Positions 43,101 through 52,922 are shown, counted from the first letter of the stretch. The stretch is 64,000 nucleotides of DNA from Pseudomonas yamanorum (GCF_900105735.1 NZ_LT629793.1:4340001-4404000), one strand, 5' to 3'. Notes: generated from the sequence alone by a model not told the origin. A program made the numbers and translations.

Positions 43101-43589
43101 ATGACGATGGTAATGAACGCTTGCTCCGTAACACCTCGCCACCAACCGACCCAGGCCGGGATGACCCTGATCGAGGTCCTGGTATCTGTGCTGATCCTCG
43201 CCGTCGGCCTGCTGGGGGCTGCGGTGATTCAGCTCAATGCGCTGAAATACACCGACAGTTCCAGGATGACCAGCCAGGCCAGTTTCATCGCGTACGACAT
43301 GCTCGACCGGATCCGCGCCAACTCGGGCGCTGATTACTCCTGGGGGCAGAGCGAGCGTGCGCCCCCCAGTACTTCTGTCGCGAGTGTCCGTGATCTGGAC
43401 CTGCACGATTTTGAAGCCAACATCGCAGGATTTGCGGGGGAGAGCGCCAAGGGTTCGGTTGCGGTCAATCAGCGAGAGGTGACCATCAGTATCAGTTGGG
43501 ACGACTCCCGTGGAGCCAAGGCTCAAGGCGCCCGGGAAACGTTCACCCTGACCAGCCGGGTCGCCGTCGACCCGAGGGGGTTGCCATGA
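43101..43589 (+). CDS. pilV: Minor pilin PilV
   Basis: 162 residues (three in-frame ATGs at 43101, 43107, 43113; the first is kept). The prepilin site is QAG|MTLIEVLVSVLILAVGLLG with Glu at +5, then a GspI/PilV-type region ending in VTISISWDDSRGAK. The minor pilins PilV, PilW, PilX and PilE prime pilus assembly at the inner membrane. The stop overlaps the pilW ATG (ATGA), and the series pilV-pilW-pilX-pilE is one operon. Confidence 0.9.
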   Translation: MTMVMNACSVTPRHQPTQAGMTLIEVLVSVLILAVGLLGAAVIQLNALKYTDSSRMTSQASFIAYDMLDRIRANSGADYSWGQSERAPPSTSVASVRDLDLHDFEANIAGFAGESAKGSVAVNQREVTISISWDDSRGAKAQGARETFTLTSRVAVDPRGLP

Positions 43590-44293
43590 CCGGCGCTGCT
43601 CGCGGTTTCAGCCTGGTGGAGTTGCTGCTTGCATTGGCTCTCGGCCTGCTGCTGATCATGGGGGTGACCCAGATTGCGCTCAGCTCCCGTACCACTCATG
43701 CCAGCCAGCGCGCGGCTTCGTTGTTGCAGGATGATGCACGGTTTGTCCTGGGCAAACTGATTCAGGAAATACGCCAGGCAGGCATGTTCGGTTGCCTGTC
43801 CACCGCATCAATCAGCAACGCTCCCGCAGGGTTCGACCGCCCCATCGGTTGGAGCTCTACCGGCAACTCTCGGTCCCTGACACTGGTGACCGCTGACGTC
43901 GGAGAGGGCGGCAGCAAGCCTGACTGGACGGTGCTTTCCGATTGCACCGGTTCTGCCCAGGCCTATGGAGGAAGCCCGCCGGCAGCGGCACCCGGGCAGA
44001 TCCGCTTTCCACTGCGCAAGCTGACTTACACCTTCGAAGGCGGGCAATTGAAGCTCAGCACACTGGCAGCCCCGAGCAAGGCGGTACTGGTGGATAACGT
44101 GGGGGCTTTCGATATCAGTTTCGGGGTGGCCGGGAAGGCGGGGTCAACGGTTGTCAGCCGATACGACCCTAGCCCCGGTGACGAGTCGCTTATACGCAGT
44201 GTGCGGGTTCTGCTGACGCTTCAAGACCCAAATGGGCTCGTGAAAGACCAGACCTACAGCGTTGTAGCTGCGCTACGTAATCGTCTGGAGTAG
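43586..44293 (+). CDS. pilW: Minor pilin PilW
   Basis: 235 residues from MTGAARGFSLVELLLALALG, with prepilin cleavage after Gly7 and Glu at +5. A GspJ/PilW-type domain follows, containing two Cys (MFGCLST and LSDCTGS). It overlaps pilV by 4 bp and lies 7 bp before pilX. In P. aeruginosa PilW helps to form the pilus-tip initiation complex with PilV, PilX and PilY1; PilY1 is not encoded here. Confidence 0.9.
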   Translation: MTGAARGFSLVELLLALALGLLLIMGVTQIALSSRTTHASQRAASLLQDDARFVLGKLIQEIRQAGMFGCLSTASISNAPAGFDRPIGWSSTGNSRSLTLVTADVGEGGSKPDWTVLSDCTGSAQAYGGSPPAAAPGQIRFPLRKLTYTFEGGQLKLSTLAAPSKAVLVDNVGAFDISFGVAGKAGSTVVSRYDPSPGDESLIRSVRVLLTLQDPNGLVKDQTYSVVAALRNRLE

Positions 44294-44300
44294 CTCGCCC

Positions 44301-44828
44301 ATGGGTTATAACCGCTCTCGTTCGAGGCAGGCAGGCATGGTTTTGCTGATCAGCCTGGTGTTCCTGCTGTTGTTGGCGCTCCTCGGGGTATCTTCGATGC
44401 AGGGGGCCATCTCGCAAGAAAAAATGACCGGCAGCGTTCGACAGCGCAATCAGTCGTTTCAGCTGGCCGAAAGCGGCCTCAGGCTTGGAGAGTCCGTGGT
44501 GCAGGCGCCTGGTTTTGCCCTGCGTCCTTGCCACTCAACTGTTGCGTGTGCACCCCCTCCCGAGTCGGTTTCGGTAGTGGGACCAGGGACGAACCCCGTG
44601 TCGGCTGTCACGTGGGTGGGGATGAAAGATGGCGTTTACGGTATTCAAAACCTGGGGCAGGGGATGGGCTTGGCTCATCTCCCGGCAGAGACCCAAGCCA
44701 CCCTTTATCGAGTGACGTCGGTGGGAATCAGCGGTCATTCGCGTTCCGTCCTGGAGACGGTGTATGCGCGCGTGGGCAGCGGCGCCGGTGAGCGTTTTCG
44801 ACGAATCATGTGGCGACAACTTCAATAG
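44301..44828 (+). CDS. pilX: Minor pilin PilX
   Basis: 175 residues. The prepilin-like leader (RSRQAG|MVLLISLVFLLLLALLG) lacks the Glu at +5 that the other pilins have, as expected for PilX/GspK-type minor pilins. The region QEKMTGSVRQRNQSFQLAESGLRLGE is typical of PilX N-helices. It starts 7 bp after pilW and abuts pilE, with no space for pilY1 between them. Confidence 0.88.
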   Translation: MGYNRSRSRQAGMVLLISLVFLLLLALLGVSSMQGAISQEKMTGSVRQRNQSFQLAESGLRLGESVVQAPGFALRPCHSTVACAPPPESVSVVGPGTNPVSAVTWVGMKDGVYGIQNLGQGMGLAHLPAETQATLYRVTSVGISGHSRSVLETVYARVGSGAGERFRRIMWRQLQ

Positions 44829-44840
44829 GTGAGCAGCACG

Positions 44841-45242
44841 ATGAGCAAGGATTGCACTGGTTTCACCCTGATCGAATTATTGGTCGCCGTGGCGATCATC
44901 GGCCTTCTGGTTAGCGTCGCCTATCCCGGCTATACGAGCCATATGAAAAAGGTCTATCGCGCCGAAATTGCCGGGTTGCTGACCGAGCAAGCTCAGCACC
45001 TTGAGCGTTATTACTCGAGGAATGGCACTTTTATTGATGCAACTGGCGTCATCGCCGGCAACGATCGCTATAGAATCACTCCTGCATTGAACCCTCAGGA
45101 TTTCGTTCTGCTTGCCACGCCCGCAGTTGACTCGGTGATGGCGGGCGATCCCTGTGCAGCCTTCAGCCTCACCAGTGCCGGTGCGCGAAGCAATCCGGGC
45201 GCCGCGCCTGATATGACGCACAAGGCGTGCTGGGGGCAATGA
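44841..45242 (+). CDS. pilE: Minor pilin PilE
   Basis: 133 residues from ATG in MSKDCTGFTLIELLVAVAII (AGGTGAG 6 bp upstream; a GTG four codons earlier is less likely). Canonical prepilin: cleavage after Gly7, Glu at +5, then a PilE-type C-domain with two cysteines (DPCAAFSL and KACWGQ). It directly follows pilX. In P. aeruginosa, pilY1 and pilY2 would lie between pilX and pilE. Confidence 0.9.
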   Translation: MSKDCTGFTLIELLVAVAIIGLLVSVAYPGYTSHMKKVYRAEIAGLLTEQAQHLERYYSRNGTFIDATGVIAGNDRYRITPALNPQDFVLLATPAVDSVMAGDPCAAFSLTSAGARSNPGAAPDMTHKACWGQ

Positions 45243-45304
45243 TGAGGAAGCTGGACGATTGGGCGCCGGGCGTGCCTTTTTCTTTTTATCGGCTGGATCG
45301 AACA

Positions 45305-46414
45305 ATGGCTAAGCAACAGCAAGTAGTGGTTGTGGGTGGTGGGGTAATCGGCTTGTTGACGGCGTTCAACCTGGCGTCCCAGGGGCAGGTGGTTGTGCTG
45401 CTGGATCGCTCCGCGGTCGGGCAGGAGTCTTCCTGGGCTGGCGGCGGTATTGTTTCCCCGCTGTACCCATGGCGCTATAGCCCGGCGGTGACGGCCCTGG
45501 CGCACTGGTCCCAGGATTTTTACCCGCAATTGGCAGCGCGTCTGTTCGCGGCTACCGGCGTTGACCCGGAAGTCCACACCACTGGCCTGTATTGGCTGGA
45601 CCTGGAGGATGAGGCCGAGGCGCTTGCCTGGGCAGCCCGCGAAGGGCGCCCGCTGAGCAAGGTGGATATTTCCGCTGCCCATGACGCGGTACCGGTGCTG
45701 GGTGCCGGTTTTTCCCAGGCGATCTATATGGCGGATGTGGCCAATGTGCGTAATCCGCGGTTGGTCAAATCCCTCAAGGCGGCCTTGTTGGCCCTGCCGG
45801 GAGTGACGATTCACGAGCAATGCGCGGTTCAAGGGTTTATTCAGGAGGGCGGTAAGGTTGTCGGGGTGACTACGGCGCTCGGGCCGATCCGTGGCGATCA
45901 GGTCGTGCTTGCTGCCGGAGCCTGGAGCGGTGAGTTACTGGGTAGCCTTGGGCTGGTATTGCCCGTGGAGCCGGTCAAGGGGCAGATGATCTTGTACAGA
46001 TGCGCGTCGGACTTCCTGTCGTGCATGGTCCTGGCCAAGGGGCGTTATGCGATTCCCCGGCGAGACGGTCACATCCTGATCGGCAGTACGCTGGAGCATG
46101 AGGGGTTCGACAAGACGCCCACCGATTCCGCACTGGAAAGCCTGAAAGCCTCTGCTGTAGAGCTGATTCCTGCCCTGGCCGATGCCGAGGTGGTGGGGCA
46201 TTGGGCCGGCTTGCGGCCCGGGTCGCCGGAAGGCATTCCCTATATTGGCAAGGTGCTAGGGTTTGATGGGCTATGGCTCAACTGCGGGCATTATCGCAAC
46301 GGCCTGGTGCTGGCGCCGGCGTCCTGCCAATTGTTTGCCGATTTGTTGCTGGAGCGTAAGCCGATCATTGATCCGGCGCCGTACGCGCCAGCAGGCCGGA
46401 TCAACGTTGGATAG
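45305..46414 (+). CDS. thiO: FAD-dependent glycine/D-amino-acid oxidase ThiO-like
   Basis: 369 residues from MAKQQQVVVVGGGVIGLLTA (the longer frame crosses the pilE end). A DAO-family flavoenzyme: FAD-binding VVGGGVIGLLTAFNLA, then GGGIVSPLYPWRYS and the C-terminal GHYRNGLVLAPAS, the ThiO signature. ThiO oxidises glycine to the imine used in thiazole formation for thiamine. Other D-amino-acid oxidase activity cannot be excluded. Its last 14 bp overlap the next gene on the opposite strand. Confidence 0.9.
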   Translation: MAKQQQVVVVGGGVIGLLTAFNLASQGQVVVLLDRSAVGQESSWAGGGIVSPLYPWRYSPAVTALAHWSQDFYPQLAARLFAATGVDPEVHTTGLYWLDLEDEAEALAWAAREGRPLSKVDISAAHDAVPVLGAGFSQAIYMADVANVRNPRLVKSLKAALLALPGVTIHEQCAVQGFIQEGGKVVGVTTALGPIRGDQVVLAAGAWSGELLGSLGLVLPVEPVKGQMILYRCASDFLSCMVLAKGRYAIPRRDGHILIGSTLEHEGFDKTPTDSALESLKASAVELIPALADAEVVGHWAGLRPGSPEGIPYIGKVLGFDGLWLNCGHYRNGLVLAPASCQLFADLLLERKPIIDPAPYAPAGRINVG

Positions 46415-46634
46415 ATTTCGGCCCTTGCTCCAGATGCGCCTGGGTGCAATACCATTCCTGGCGCTGGCTCAAGGCGCGATCCTGTGGCAGGTGAAGGCCG
46501 CAGTGGGCGCAACGAACCATTTGGATCGGGCCTTGCTCGCTGGGCCGCTGCTGTTTGGCGGCCGGGCTTTTGAATTTGCGCCAAAACCATACCGCGGCAG
46601 CAATAACGGCGATCCAGAACAGTAGACGAACCAT
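46401..46634 (-). CDS. PP0621-family small membrane-anchored zinc-ribbon protein
   Basis: 77 residues: one N-terminal membrane helix (LLFWIAVIAAAVWFW), a basic linker, and a C-terminal zinc-binding motif (CAHCGLHLPQDRALSQRQEWYC, CxxC...C). This is a conserved Pseudomonas small protein (PP0621 type) of unknown role; in P. aeruginosa the pilSR pair lies in this neighbourhood. It overlaps thiO by 14 bp. Confidence 0.85.
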   Translation of the reverse strand: MVRLLFWIAVIAAAVWFWRKFKSPAAKQQRPSEQGPIQMVRCAHCGLHLPQDRALSQRQEWYCTQAHLEQGPKSIQR

Positions 46635-46710
46635 GGTGGGCAGCTTCTCGACAAGGAATGCGGCAGTTTAGCCAAGGACGTGACAGGCGCACAGCGCAAT
46701 TTTGCGCAAT

Positions 46711-46740
46711 AAAAAAGGGAGCTCAAGAGCTCCCTTTTTG
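46711..46740 (-). terminator. Terminator after bamD
   Basis: AAAAAAGGGAGCTC-aa-GAGCTCCCTTTTT, strong on both strands, 16 bp beyond the bamD stop. Confidence 0.92.
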
Positions 46741-46755
46741 CATCGCGGTCAACAA

Positions 46756-47781
46756 TCAGTCAAAGACACCGAAAGTCATGTAGCTGAACCACGAGCGGTC
46801 TTCGTTGTTGCCCAGGGCTTGAGGCCCTTGTTCTTCGATCACGTCGCCGTTTTCGTCGCGAGGCTTGAGGTCCGATGGAATCGAATCCTTGGCGTCCTGG
46901 TATTGCTTGATGATGTCCTGGTTGGCGCGGGTTTCGCCCGGCGGCAGCGGTGGACGGGACTCGATCAGGCCCAGGGTGTACTTGCTCAGCCACGAACGGT
47001 TGTCCGCTTCGGCAACCTGTGGCACGAACTGGCCATCCTTCAGGCTTGGGTGGTCCGGGTAGTTGAGCTTCAGGGTTTCCAGGCTGGTGGCCGCCAGGGC
47101 GTCCAGGTGCAGGCGCTGGTAAGCCTCGGTCATCACGGCCAGGCCGTCACCCACCGATGGGGTTTCCTGGAAGTTTTCCACCACATAGCGGCCACGGTTG
47201 GCGGCAGCGACATAGGCCTGACGGGTCAGGTAGTAGTCGGCTACGTGGATCTCATACGAAGCCAGCAGGTTGCGCAGATAGATCATGCGCTGCTTGGCGT
47301 CCGGCGCGTAGCGGCTGTTGGGGTAGCGGCTGGTCAGCTGGGCGAACTCGTTATAGGAGTCGCGGGCAGCGCCCGGGTCACGCTTGGTCATGTCCAGCGG
47401 CAGGAAGCGCGCCAGCAGGCCAACGTCCTGGTCAAACGAGGTCAGGCCCTTGAGGTAGTAGGCGTAGTCGACGTTCGGGTGCTGAGGGTGCAGGCGGATA
47501 AAACGCTCGGCGGCGGACTTGGCAGCTTCCGGCTCGGCGTTCTTGTAGTTGGCGTAGATCAGCTCGAGCTGGGCCTGGTCGGCGTAGCGCCCGAACGGAT
47601 ACCGCGACTCCAGTGCCTTCAGCTTTGCCGTAGCGCTGGTGTAGCTGTGGTTGTTCAGGTCGGTCTGAGCTTGTTGGTACAGCTCGACCTCGCTCAGGTT
47701 TTCGTCGACGACTTCCTTTGTTGACGAGCAAGCAGCAGTCATGGCGAGGATGGCGATCAGCAGCAGGTGTTTCACTTGCAT
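46756..47781 (-). CDS. bamD: Outer-membrane assembly lipoprotein BamD
   Basis: 341 residues from [20 protein letters not shown], chosen for its lipobox (TAAC) and signal peptide. It contains TPR-like repeats ([49 protein letters not shown]), and is essential in the BAM complex that inserts beta-barrel proteins. The C-terminal region is longer than in E. coli and acidic. It is divergent from rluD, as is usual. Confidence 0.96.
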   Translation of the reverse strand: MQVKHLLLIAILAMTAACSSTKEVVDENLSEVELYQQAQTDLNNHSYTSATAKLKALESRYPFGRYADQAQLELIYANYKNAEPEAAKSAAERFIRLHPQHPNVDYAYYLKGLTSFDQDVGLLARFLPLDMTKRDPGAARDSYNEFAQLTSRYPNSRYAPDAKQRMIYLRNLLASYEIHVADYYLTRQAYVAAANRGRYVVENFQETPSVGDGLAVMTEAYQRLHLDALAATSLETLKLNYPDHPSLKDGQFVPQVAEADNRSWLSKYTLGLIESRPPLPPGETRANQDIIKQYQDAKDSIPSDLKPRDENGDVIEEQGPQALGNNEDRSWFSYMTFGVFD

Positions 47782-47930
47782 GGCGGCTTGCGTCCCTATG
47801 ACGGCCGCTGTCTTGGGCGGGGCCGTCCTGTTATGATGAGCGCCCCTTGGAAAGCCTCGGGGCAAAAGACGCCGTATTTAACCACAAGCGCGCAGCCGAA
47901 ACCAAAGGCTGTGCCACGCCTAGTCTGAGC

Positions 47931-48893
47931 ATGTCCGATAAAATTGAACTTCGCGCAGAGGTGCCGTCCGAATTGGGCGGCCAACGCCTCGATCAAGTCG
48001 CCGCACAATTATTCGCTGAGCACTCGCGCTCGCGCCTTTCCGCCTGGATCAAAGACGGCCGCCTGACTGTGGATGGAGCGGTTATCCGCCCGCGAGACAT
48101 AGTCCATGGTGGTGCGATTCTTGAGCTGACTGCCGAGCAGGAAGCCCAGGGAGAATGGATCGCCCAGGACATTGAACTGGACATCGTCTATGAAGACGAC
48201 GACATCCTGGTGATCAATAAACCCGCAGGCCTGGTGGTTCATCCGGCCGCCGGGCACGCTGATGGCACCCTGCTCAACGCCTTGTTGCACCACGTGCCGG
48301 ACATCATCAATGTCCCGCGCTGCGGCATTGTGCACCGCTTGGACAAGGACACCACTGGCCTTATGGTGGTGGCCAAGACCATTCAGGCGCAGACGCAGTT
48401 GGTCACACAACTGCAGAGCCGCAGCGTCAGCCGGATCTACGAATGCATCGTGATCGGTGTAGTAACCGCAGGTGGCAAAATCAATGCCCCGATCGGTCGC
48501 CACGGCCAGCAGCGCCAGCGCATGGCGGTGATGGAAGGCGGCAAGCAAGCTGTCAGCCACTACCGTGTGCTCGAGCGTTTCCGCTCCCACACCCACGTGC
48601 GGGTCAAGCTGGAAACCGGTCGTACCCACCAGATTCGGGTGCACATGGCGCACATCAACTTCCCGTTGGTCGGAGATCCGGCCTACGGTGGCCGCTTCCG
48701 TATTCCCCCGGCGGCCAGTGCAACCATGGTTGATTCGCTGAAAACCTTCCCGCGCCAGGCACTGCATGCACGCTTCCTGGAACTGGATCATCCGACGAGC
48801 GGTAAGCGGATGAGCTGGGAATCGCCACTTCCAGACGATTTTGTCTGGTTGTTGTCGCTGCTCAAGCAGGATCGTGAGGCGTTTATCGGATGA
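47931..48893 (+). CDS. rluD: 23S rRNA pseudouridine(1911/1915/1917) synthase
   Basis: 320 residues from MSDKIELRAEVPSELGGQRL, with an N-terminal S4 RNA-binding domain (RLDQVAAQLFAEHSRSRLSAWIKDG) and the catalytic Asp in HRLDKDTTGLMVV. It modifies helix 69 of 23S rRNA. Divergent from bamD; its stop overlaps the next start (ATGA). Confidence 0.97.
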   Translation: MSDKIELRAEVPSELGGQRLDQVAAQLFAEHSRSRLSAWIKDGRLTVDGAVIRPRDIVHGGAILELTAEQEAQGEWIAQDIELDIVYEDDDILVINKPAGLVVHPAAGHADGTLLNALLHHVPDIINVPRCGIVHRLDKDTTGLMVVAKTIQAQTQLVTQLQSRSVSRIYECIVIGVVTAGGKINAPIGRHGQQRQRMAVMEGGKQAVSHYRVLERFRSHTHVRVKLETGRTHQIRVHMAHINFPLVGDPAYGGRFRIPPAASATMVDSLKTFPRQALHARFLELDHPTSGKRMSWESPLPDDFVWLLSLLKQDREAFIG

Positions 48894-49615
48894 GTGACTG
48901 GCTGATTCCTGACTGGCCCGCGCCGGCCGGGGTGAAAGCCTGCGTCACTACCCGTGCGGGCGGCGTCAGTGTGGCGCCGTTCGACAGCCTCAATCTCGGC
49001 GATCATGTCGAGGACAGCGTCGAAGCCGTTCTCGAAAATCGTCGTCGCCTCACCGATGCCTTCAATATCCAGCCGGCCTGGCTGCGTCAGGTTCACGGTG
49101 TGGTTGTGGTTGAGGCTGATCCTGGCCGAACTGCTGAAGCCGATGGCAGTTGGACCAGCACCCCAGGCATCGCCTGCACATCAATGACGGCTGATTGCCT
49201 GCCTGCCTTGTTTTGCAATCGCGCCGGCACCCGCGTCGCGGCTGCCCATGCCGGTTGGCGTGGCCTGGCTGCGGGTGTCCTGGAAGCCGCTTTCGAAAGC
49301 CTGGATGACGAACCTGGTGAAGTGCTGGTTTGGCTTGGCCCGGCCATCGGCCCGCAAGCCTTTGAAGTGGGCCCGGAAGTGCGTGAAGCCTTTATGCAGC
49401 AACTTCCGGAAACGATTGAGGCGTTCGTCCCCAGTCAGAACCCGGGCAAGTTCATGGCCGACATTTACCAACTGGCCCGCCTGCGCCTTGCCGCCCGCGG
49501 CGTCACTGCTGTGTACGGTGGCGGCTTCTGTACCGTGACCGATCCCCGTTTCTATTCCTACCGTCGCAACGCGCGCACCGGTCGGTTTGCCTCCCTTATC
49601 TGGCTGGAACGCTAG
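48890..49615 (+). CDS. pgeF: Purine nucleoside phosphorylase, YfiH/laccase-domain family
   Basis: 241 residues. The DUF152 (laccase-domain) fold is recognisable by TTRAGGVSVAPFDSLNL, VHG...D (RQVHGVVVVEADP), TADCLPALF and HAGWRGLAAGVLE, carrying the metal-binding His and Cys residues. E. coli PgeF edits peptidoglycan-like substrates, and related proteins act as adenosine/purine nucleoside phosphorylases. Translationally coupled to rluD; clpB follows with its own promoter. Confidence 0.95.
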   Translation: MSDWLIPDWPAPAGVKACVTTRAGGVSVAPFDSLNLGDHVEDSVEAVLENRRRLTDAFNIQPAWLRQVHGVVVVEADPGRTAEADGSWTSTPGIACTSMTADCLPALFCNRAGTRVAAAHAGWRGLAAGVLEAAFESLDDEPGEVLVWLGPAIGPQAFEVGPEVREAFMQQLPETIEAFVPSQNPGKFMADIYQLARLRLAARGVTAVYGGGFCTVTDPRFYSYRRNARTGRFASLIWLER

Positions 49616-49645
49616 ACTCTCCTGACCTGCGTCAACTATCCGTAG

Positions 49646-49674
49646 CTTGAATCTTCCAGAATCCACCCCATCTA
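49646..49674 (+). promoter_or_regulatory. Sigma-32 (RpoH) heat-shock promoter of clpB
   Basis: CTTGAAT at 49647-49653 and CCCCATCT at 49667-49674 with a 13-bp spacer match the RpoH consensus (CTTGAAA / CCCCATnT). The clpB ATG lies 77 bp beyond the -10. Confidence 0.85.
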
Positions 49675-49750
49675 TAAGGGTATCTGGCAGGTTTCTTCAT
49701 TCAGGATGTGTTTGTTCATAGCTCCGGCCTGCTCAAAAGGAAGGTGACTA

Positions 49751-52315
49751 ATGCGTATTGATCGTTTAACCAGCAAATTGCAGTTGGCTTTATCTGACGC
49801 CCAATCTCTGGCGGTTGGCCTGGACCATTCGGCCATTGAGCCTGCGCACTTGATGCAAGCGCTCCTGGAGCAGCAAGGCGGTTCCATCAAGCCTTTGCTG
49901 ATGCAGGTGGGCTTTGACGTCAACAGCCTGCGCAAGGAGTTGAGCAAAGAGCTCGACCAACTGCCGAAAATCCAAAATCCTACTGGCGACGTGAACATGT
50001 CCCAGGATTTGGCGCGCCTGTTGAATCAGGCAGACCGCCTGGCCCAGCAGAAGGGTGACCAGTTCATTTCCAGTGAAGTGGTGCTGCTCGCCGCGATGGA
50101 CGACAACAGCAAGCTTGGCAAATTGTTGCTGGGCCAGGGCGTGAGCAAGAAAGCCCTGGAAAATGCCATCAACAATCTGCGTGGCGGCGAAGCGGTAAAT
50201 GACCCTAACCACGAGGAGTCTCGCCAAGCGCTGGACAAATACACCGTCGACCTGACCAAGCGCGCCGAAGAGGGCAAGCTCGACCCGGTGATCGGTCGTG
50301 ACGATGAGATTCGTCGCACCATCCAGGTCCTGCAGCGTCGCACCAAGAACAACCCGGTGCTGATCGGCGAACCTGGCGTGGGTAAAACCGCCATTGCCGA
50401 AGGCCTGGCCCAACGCATCATTAATGGCGAAGTGCCGGATGGCCTTAAAGGCAAGCGCCTGCTGTCCCTGGACATGGGGTCGCTGATTGCCGGTGCCAAG
50501 TTCCGTGGCGAGTTCGAAGAGCGCCTGAAATCCCTGCTGAACGAACTGTCGAAGCAGGAAGGGCAGATCATTCTGTTTATCGACGAACTGCATACCATGG
50601 TCGGCGCCGGTAAAGGCGAAGGTTCGATGGATGCGGGCAACATGCTCAAGCCAGCATTGGCGCGGGGTGAGTTGCATTGCGTCGGTGCGACCACGCTGAA
50701 CGAATACCGGCAGTACATCGAGAAGGATGCGGCCCTTGAGCGTCGCTTCCAGAAAGTACTGGTGGAAGAGCCGAGCGAAGAAGACACCATCGCCATCCTG
50801 CGTGGCCTGAAAGAGCGGTATGAGGTCCACCATAAAGTCGCGATCACCGACGGCGCGATCATTGCGGCGGCGAAATTGAGCCATCGCTACATTACCGACC
50901 GTCAGTTGCCGGACAAGGCCATCGACTTGATCGACGAAGCGGCCAGCCGCATTCGGATGGAGATCGATTCGAAGCCCGAAGTGCTGGACCGTCTGGATCG
51001 GCGCCTGATTCAGCTGAAAGTTGAGTCCCAGGCCCTGAAGAAAGAAGAGGACGAGCCGGCGAAGAAACGCCTGGAAAAACTCCAGGAAGAAATTGTTCGC
51101 CTGGAACGTGAGTATTCGGACCTCGAAGAAATCTGGACCTCGGAAAAGGCCGAGGTGCAGGGTTCTGCGCAGATCCAGCAGAAGATCGAGCAGTCCCGTC
51201 AGGAGCTGGAAGCCGCCCGTCGTAAAGGCGACCTGAACCGCATGGCCGAGTTGCAGTACGGGGTGATCCCGGATCTGGAGCGCAGCCTGCAGATGGTCGA
51301 CCAGCACGGCAAGCCTGAGAACCAGTTGCTGCGCAGCAAGGTGACCGAGGAAGAAATCGCCGAAGTCGTCTCGAAGTGGACCGGGATCCCTGTGTCGAAA
51401 ATGCTCGAGGGCGAGCGCGACAAGCTGTTGAAGATGGAAAGCCTGTTACACCAGCGCGTCATCGGCCAGGACGAGGCGGTGATTGCGGTGTCCAACGCGG
51501 TACGGCGTTCACGGGCCGGGTTGTCCGACCCGAACCGTCCGAGCGGCTCGTTTATGTTCCTCGGCCCTACCGGTGTGGGTAAAACTGAGCTGTGCAAGGC
51601 CTTGGCCGAGTTCCTCTTTGATACTGAAGAGGCCATGGTGCGGATCGATATGTCCGAGTTCATGGAGAAACATTCCGTGGCCCGCTTGATCGGGGCGCCA
51701 CCAGGCTATGTAGGCTACGAAGAGGGTGGTTACCTGACCGAGGCGGTACGGCGTAAGCCTTACTCGGTAATCCTTCTGGACGAGGTCGAGAAGGCCCACC
51801 CGGATGTGTTCAACGTGTTGCTGCAAGTGCTGGAAGATGGCCGCCTGACGGACAGTCACGGACGTACCGTGGACTTCCGCAATACGGTGATCGTGATGAC
51901 CTCCAACCTGGGCTCGGTACAGATCCAGGAACTGGTGGGTGATCGTGAAGCCCAGCGCGCAGCCGTGATGGATGCGCTGACCAGCCACTTCCGGCCGGAG
52001 TTCATCAACCGGGTCGATGAAGTGGTAATCTTCGAGCCTCTGGCGCGGGATCAGATCGCGGGCATCACCGAGATCCAGTTGGGCCGCCTGCGCAGCCGTC
52101 TGGCGGAGCGCGAGTTGTCTTTGGAGCTGAGCCGCGAGGCGTTGGACAAGCTGATCGCCGTCGGTTACGACCCAGTGTATGGCGCACGGCCGTTGAAGCG
52201 TGCGATCCAGCGCTGGATCGAGAACCCGCTGGCACAGCTCATCCTGTCGGGCAGCTTTATGCCGGGCACCAGCGTCGAGGCGACGGTGGAGAACGACGAA
52301 ATCGTCTTCCACTAA
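49751..52315 (+). CDS. clpB: ATP-dependent chaperone ClpB
   Basis: 854 residues. A hexameric disaggregase that works with DnaK. An N-domain ([20 protein letters not shown]), two AAA domains with Walker [10 protein letters not shown] and GPTGVGKTE, and a coiled-coil middle domain (about 400-520, [20 protein letters not shown] onward) are visible. It lies behind a sigma-32 promoter, so heat-shock induction is expected. Confidence 0.98.
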   Translation: MRIDRLTSKLQLALSDAQSLAVGLDHSAIEPAHLMQALLEQQGGSIKPLLMQVGFDVNSLRKELSKELDQLPKIQNPTGDVNMSQDLARLLNQADRLAQQKGDQFISSEVVLLAAMDDNSKLGKLLLGQGVSKKALENAINNLRGGEAVNDPNHEESRQALDKYTVDLTKRAEEGKLDPVIGRDDEIRRTIQVLQRRTKNNPVLIGEPGVGKTAIAEGLAQRIINGEVPDGLKGKRLLSLDMGSLIAGAKFRGEFEERLKSLLNELSKQEGQIILFIDELHTMVGAGKGEGSMDAGNMLKPALARGELHCVGATTLNEYRQYIEKDAALERRFQKVLVEEPSEEDTIAILRGLKERYEVHHKVAITDGAIIAAAKLSHRYITDRQLPDKAIDLIDEAASRIRMEIDSKPEVLDRLDRRLIQLKVESQALKKEEDEPAKKRLEKLQEEIVRLEREYSDLEEIWTSEKAEVQGSAQIQQKIEQSRQELEAARRKGDLNRMAELQYGVIPDLERSLQMVDQHGKPENQLLRSKVTEEEIAEVVSKWTGIPVSKMLEGERDKLLKMESLLHQRVIGQDEAVIAVSNAVRRSRAGLSDPNRPSGSFMFLGPTGVGKTELCKALAEFLFDTEEAMVRIDMSEFMEKHSVARLIGAPPGYVGYEEGGYLTEAVRRKPYSVILLDEVEKAHPDVFNVLLQVLEDGRLTDSHGRTVDFRNTVIVMTSNLGSVQIQELVGDREAQRAAVMDALTSHFRPEFINRVDEVVIFEPLARDQIAGITEIQLGRLRSRLAERELSLELSREALDKLIAVGYDPVYGARPLKRAIQRWIENPLAQLILSGSFMPGTSVEATVENDEIVFH

Positions 52316-52337
52316 GCTCGAGTGGTACTGCTATAAG

Positions 52338-52368
52338 AAGAGGCCCCGCATTGCGGGGCCTTTTTTTT
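52338..52368 (+). terminator. Terminator after clpB
   Basis: AGGCCCCGCA-TTGCGGGGCCT followed by TTTTTTTT. Confidence 0.93.
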
Positions 52369-52500
52369 CGATAGGGCGTTGAACTGTAAGGCAAAGGCTT
52401 GTAAAGTGCGCCCCGCAGCAACGTCAGCCCAACGGTTTCTTCTCCCCAAGAAGAAATCAGAAAGAAGCGCAAATCATTGTCTTAAAAGCAATTTAAAGGG

Positions 52501-52528
52501 TTGACAGGGGTTTTTAAGATTGTAGAAT
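52501..52528 (+). promoter_or_regulatory. Strong sigma-70 promoter of the tRNA cluster
   Basis: TTGACA at 52501-52506 and TAGAAT at 52523-52528, 16-bp spacer, followed by a GC-rich discriminator (AGCGCGCC), which is typical of stringently controlled stable-RNA promoters. Confidence 0.8.
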
Positions 52529-52615
52529 AGCGCGCCTCAGAGACACTAACGTAGCGATACGGAAGCGTCGAAGAGAAGGTAACAAGCAACAACGTAACAC
52601 TTTGAAATATGTAGT

Positions 52616-52691
52616 TCCGTGATAGCTCAGTCGGTAGAGCAAATGACTGTTAATCATTGGGTCCCAGGTTCGAGTCCTGGTCACGGAGCCA
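52616..52691 (+). tRNA. tRNA-Asn (GTT)
   Basis: 76 nt including encoded CCA. Acceptor strands TCCGTGA/TCACGGA pair fully, T-loop TTCGAGT is intact, and the anticodon GTT lies at 52649-52651 in the loop CTGTTAA. Confidence 0.98.
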
Positions 52692-52701
52692 ATTTCAAAA
52701 C

Positions 52702-52778
52702 CGGGGTATAGCGCAGTCCGGTAGCGCGCCTGCTTTGGGAGCAGGATGTCAGGAGTTCGAATCCCCTTACCCCGACCA
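52702..52778 (+). tRNA. tRNA-Pro (TGG), copy 1
   Basis: 77 nt including CCA. Acceptor CGGGGTA/TACCCCG pairs; anticodon TGG within CTTTGGGAG. A second identical copy lies at 52954-53030. Confidence 0.98.
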
Positions 52779-52783
52779 TATTT

Positions 52784-52859
52784 GGGTCGTTAGCTCAGTT
52801 GGTAGAGCAGTTGGCTTTTAACCAATTGGTCGTAGGTTCGAATCCCACACGACCCACCA
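52784..52859 (+). tRNA. tRNA-Lys (TTT)
   Basis: 76 nt including CCA. Acceptor GGGTCGT/ACGACCC; anticodon TTT at 52817-52819 in the loop CTTTTAA. Confidence 0.98.
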
Positions 52860-52922
52860 TTTTTGAGACCAGTTAACGCTGGAATCGAATCTTAAGATCA
52901 GAGGCCAAAAGCGCTGATCGAA

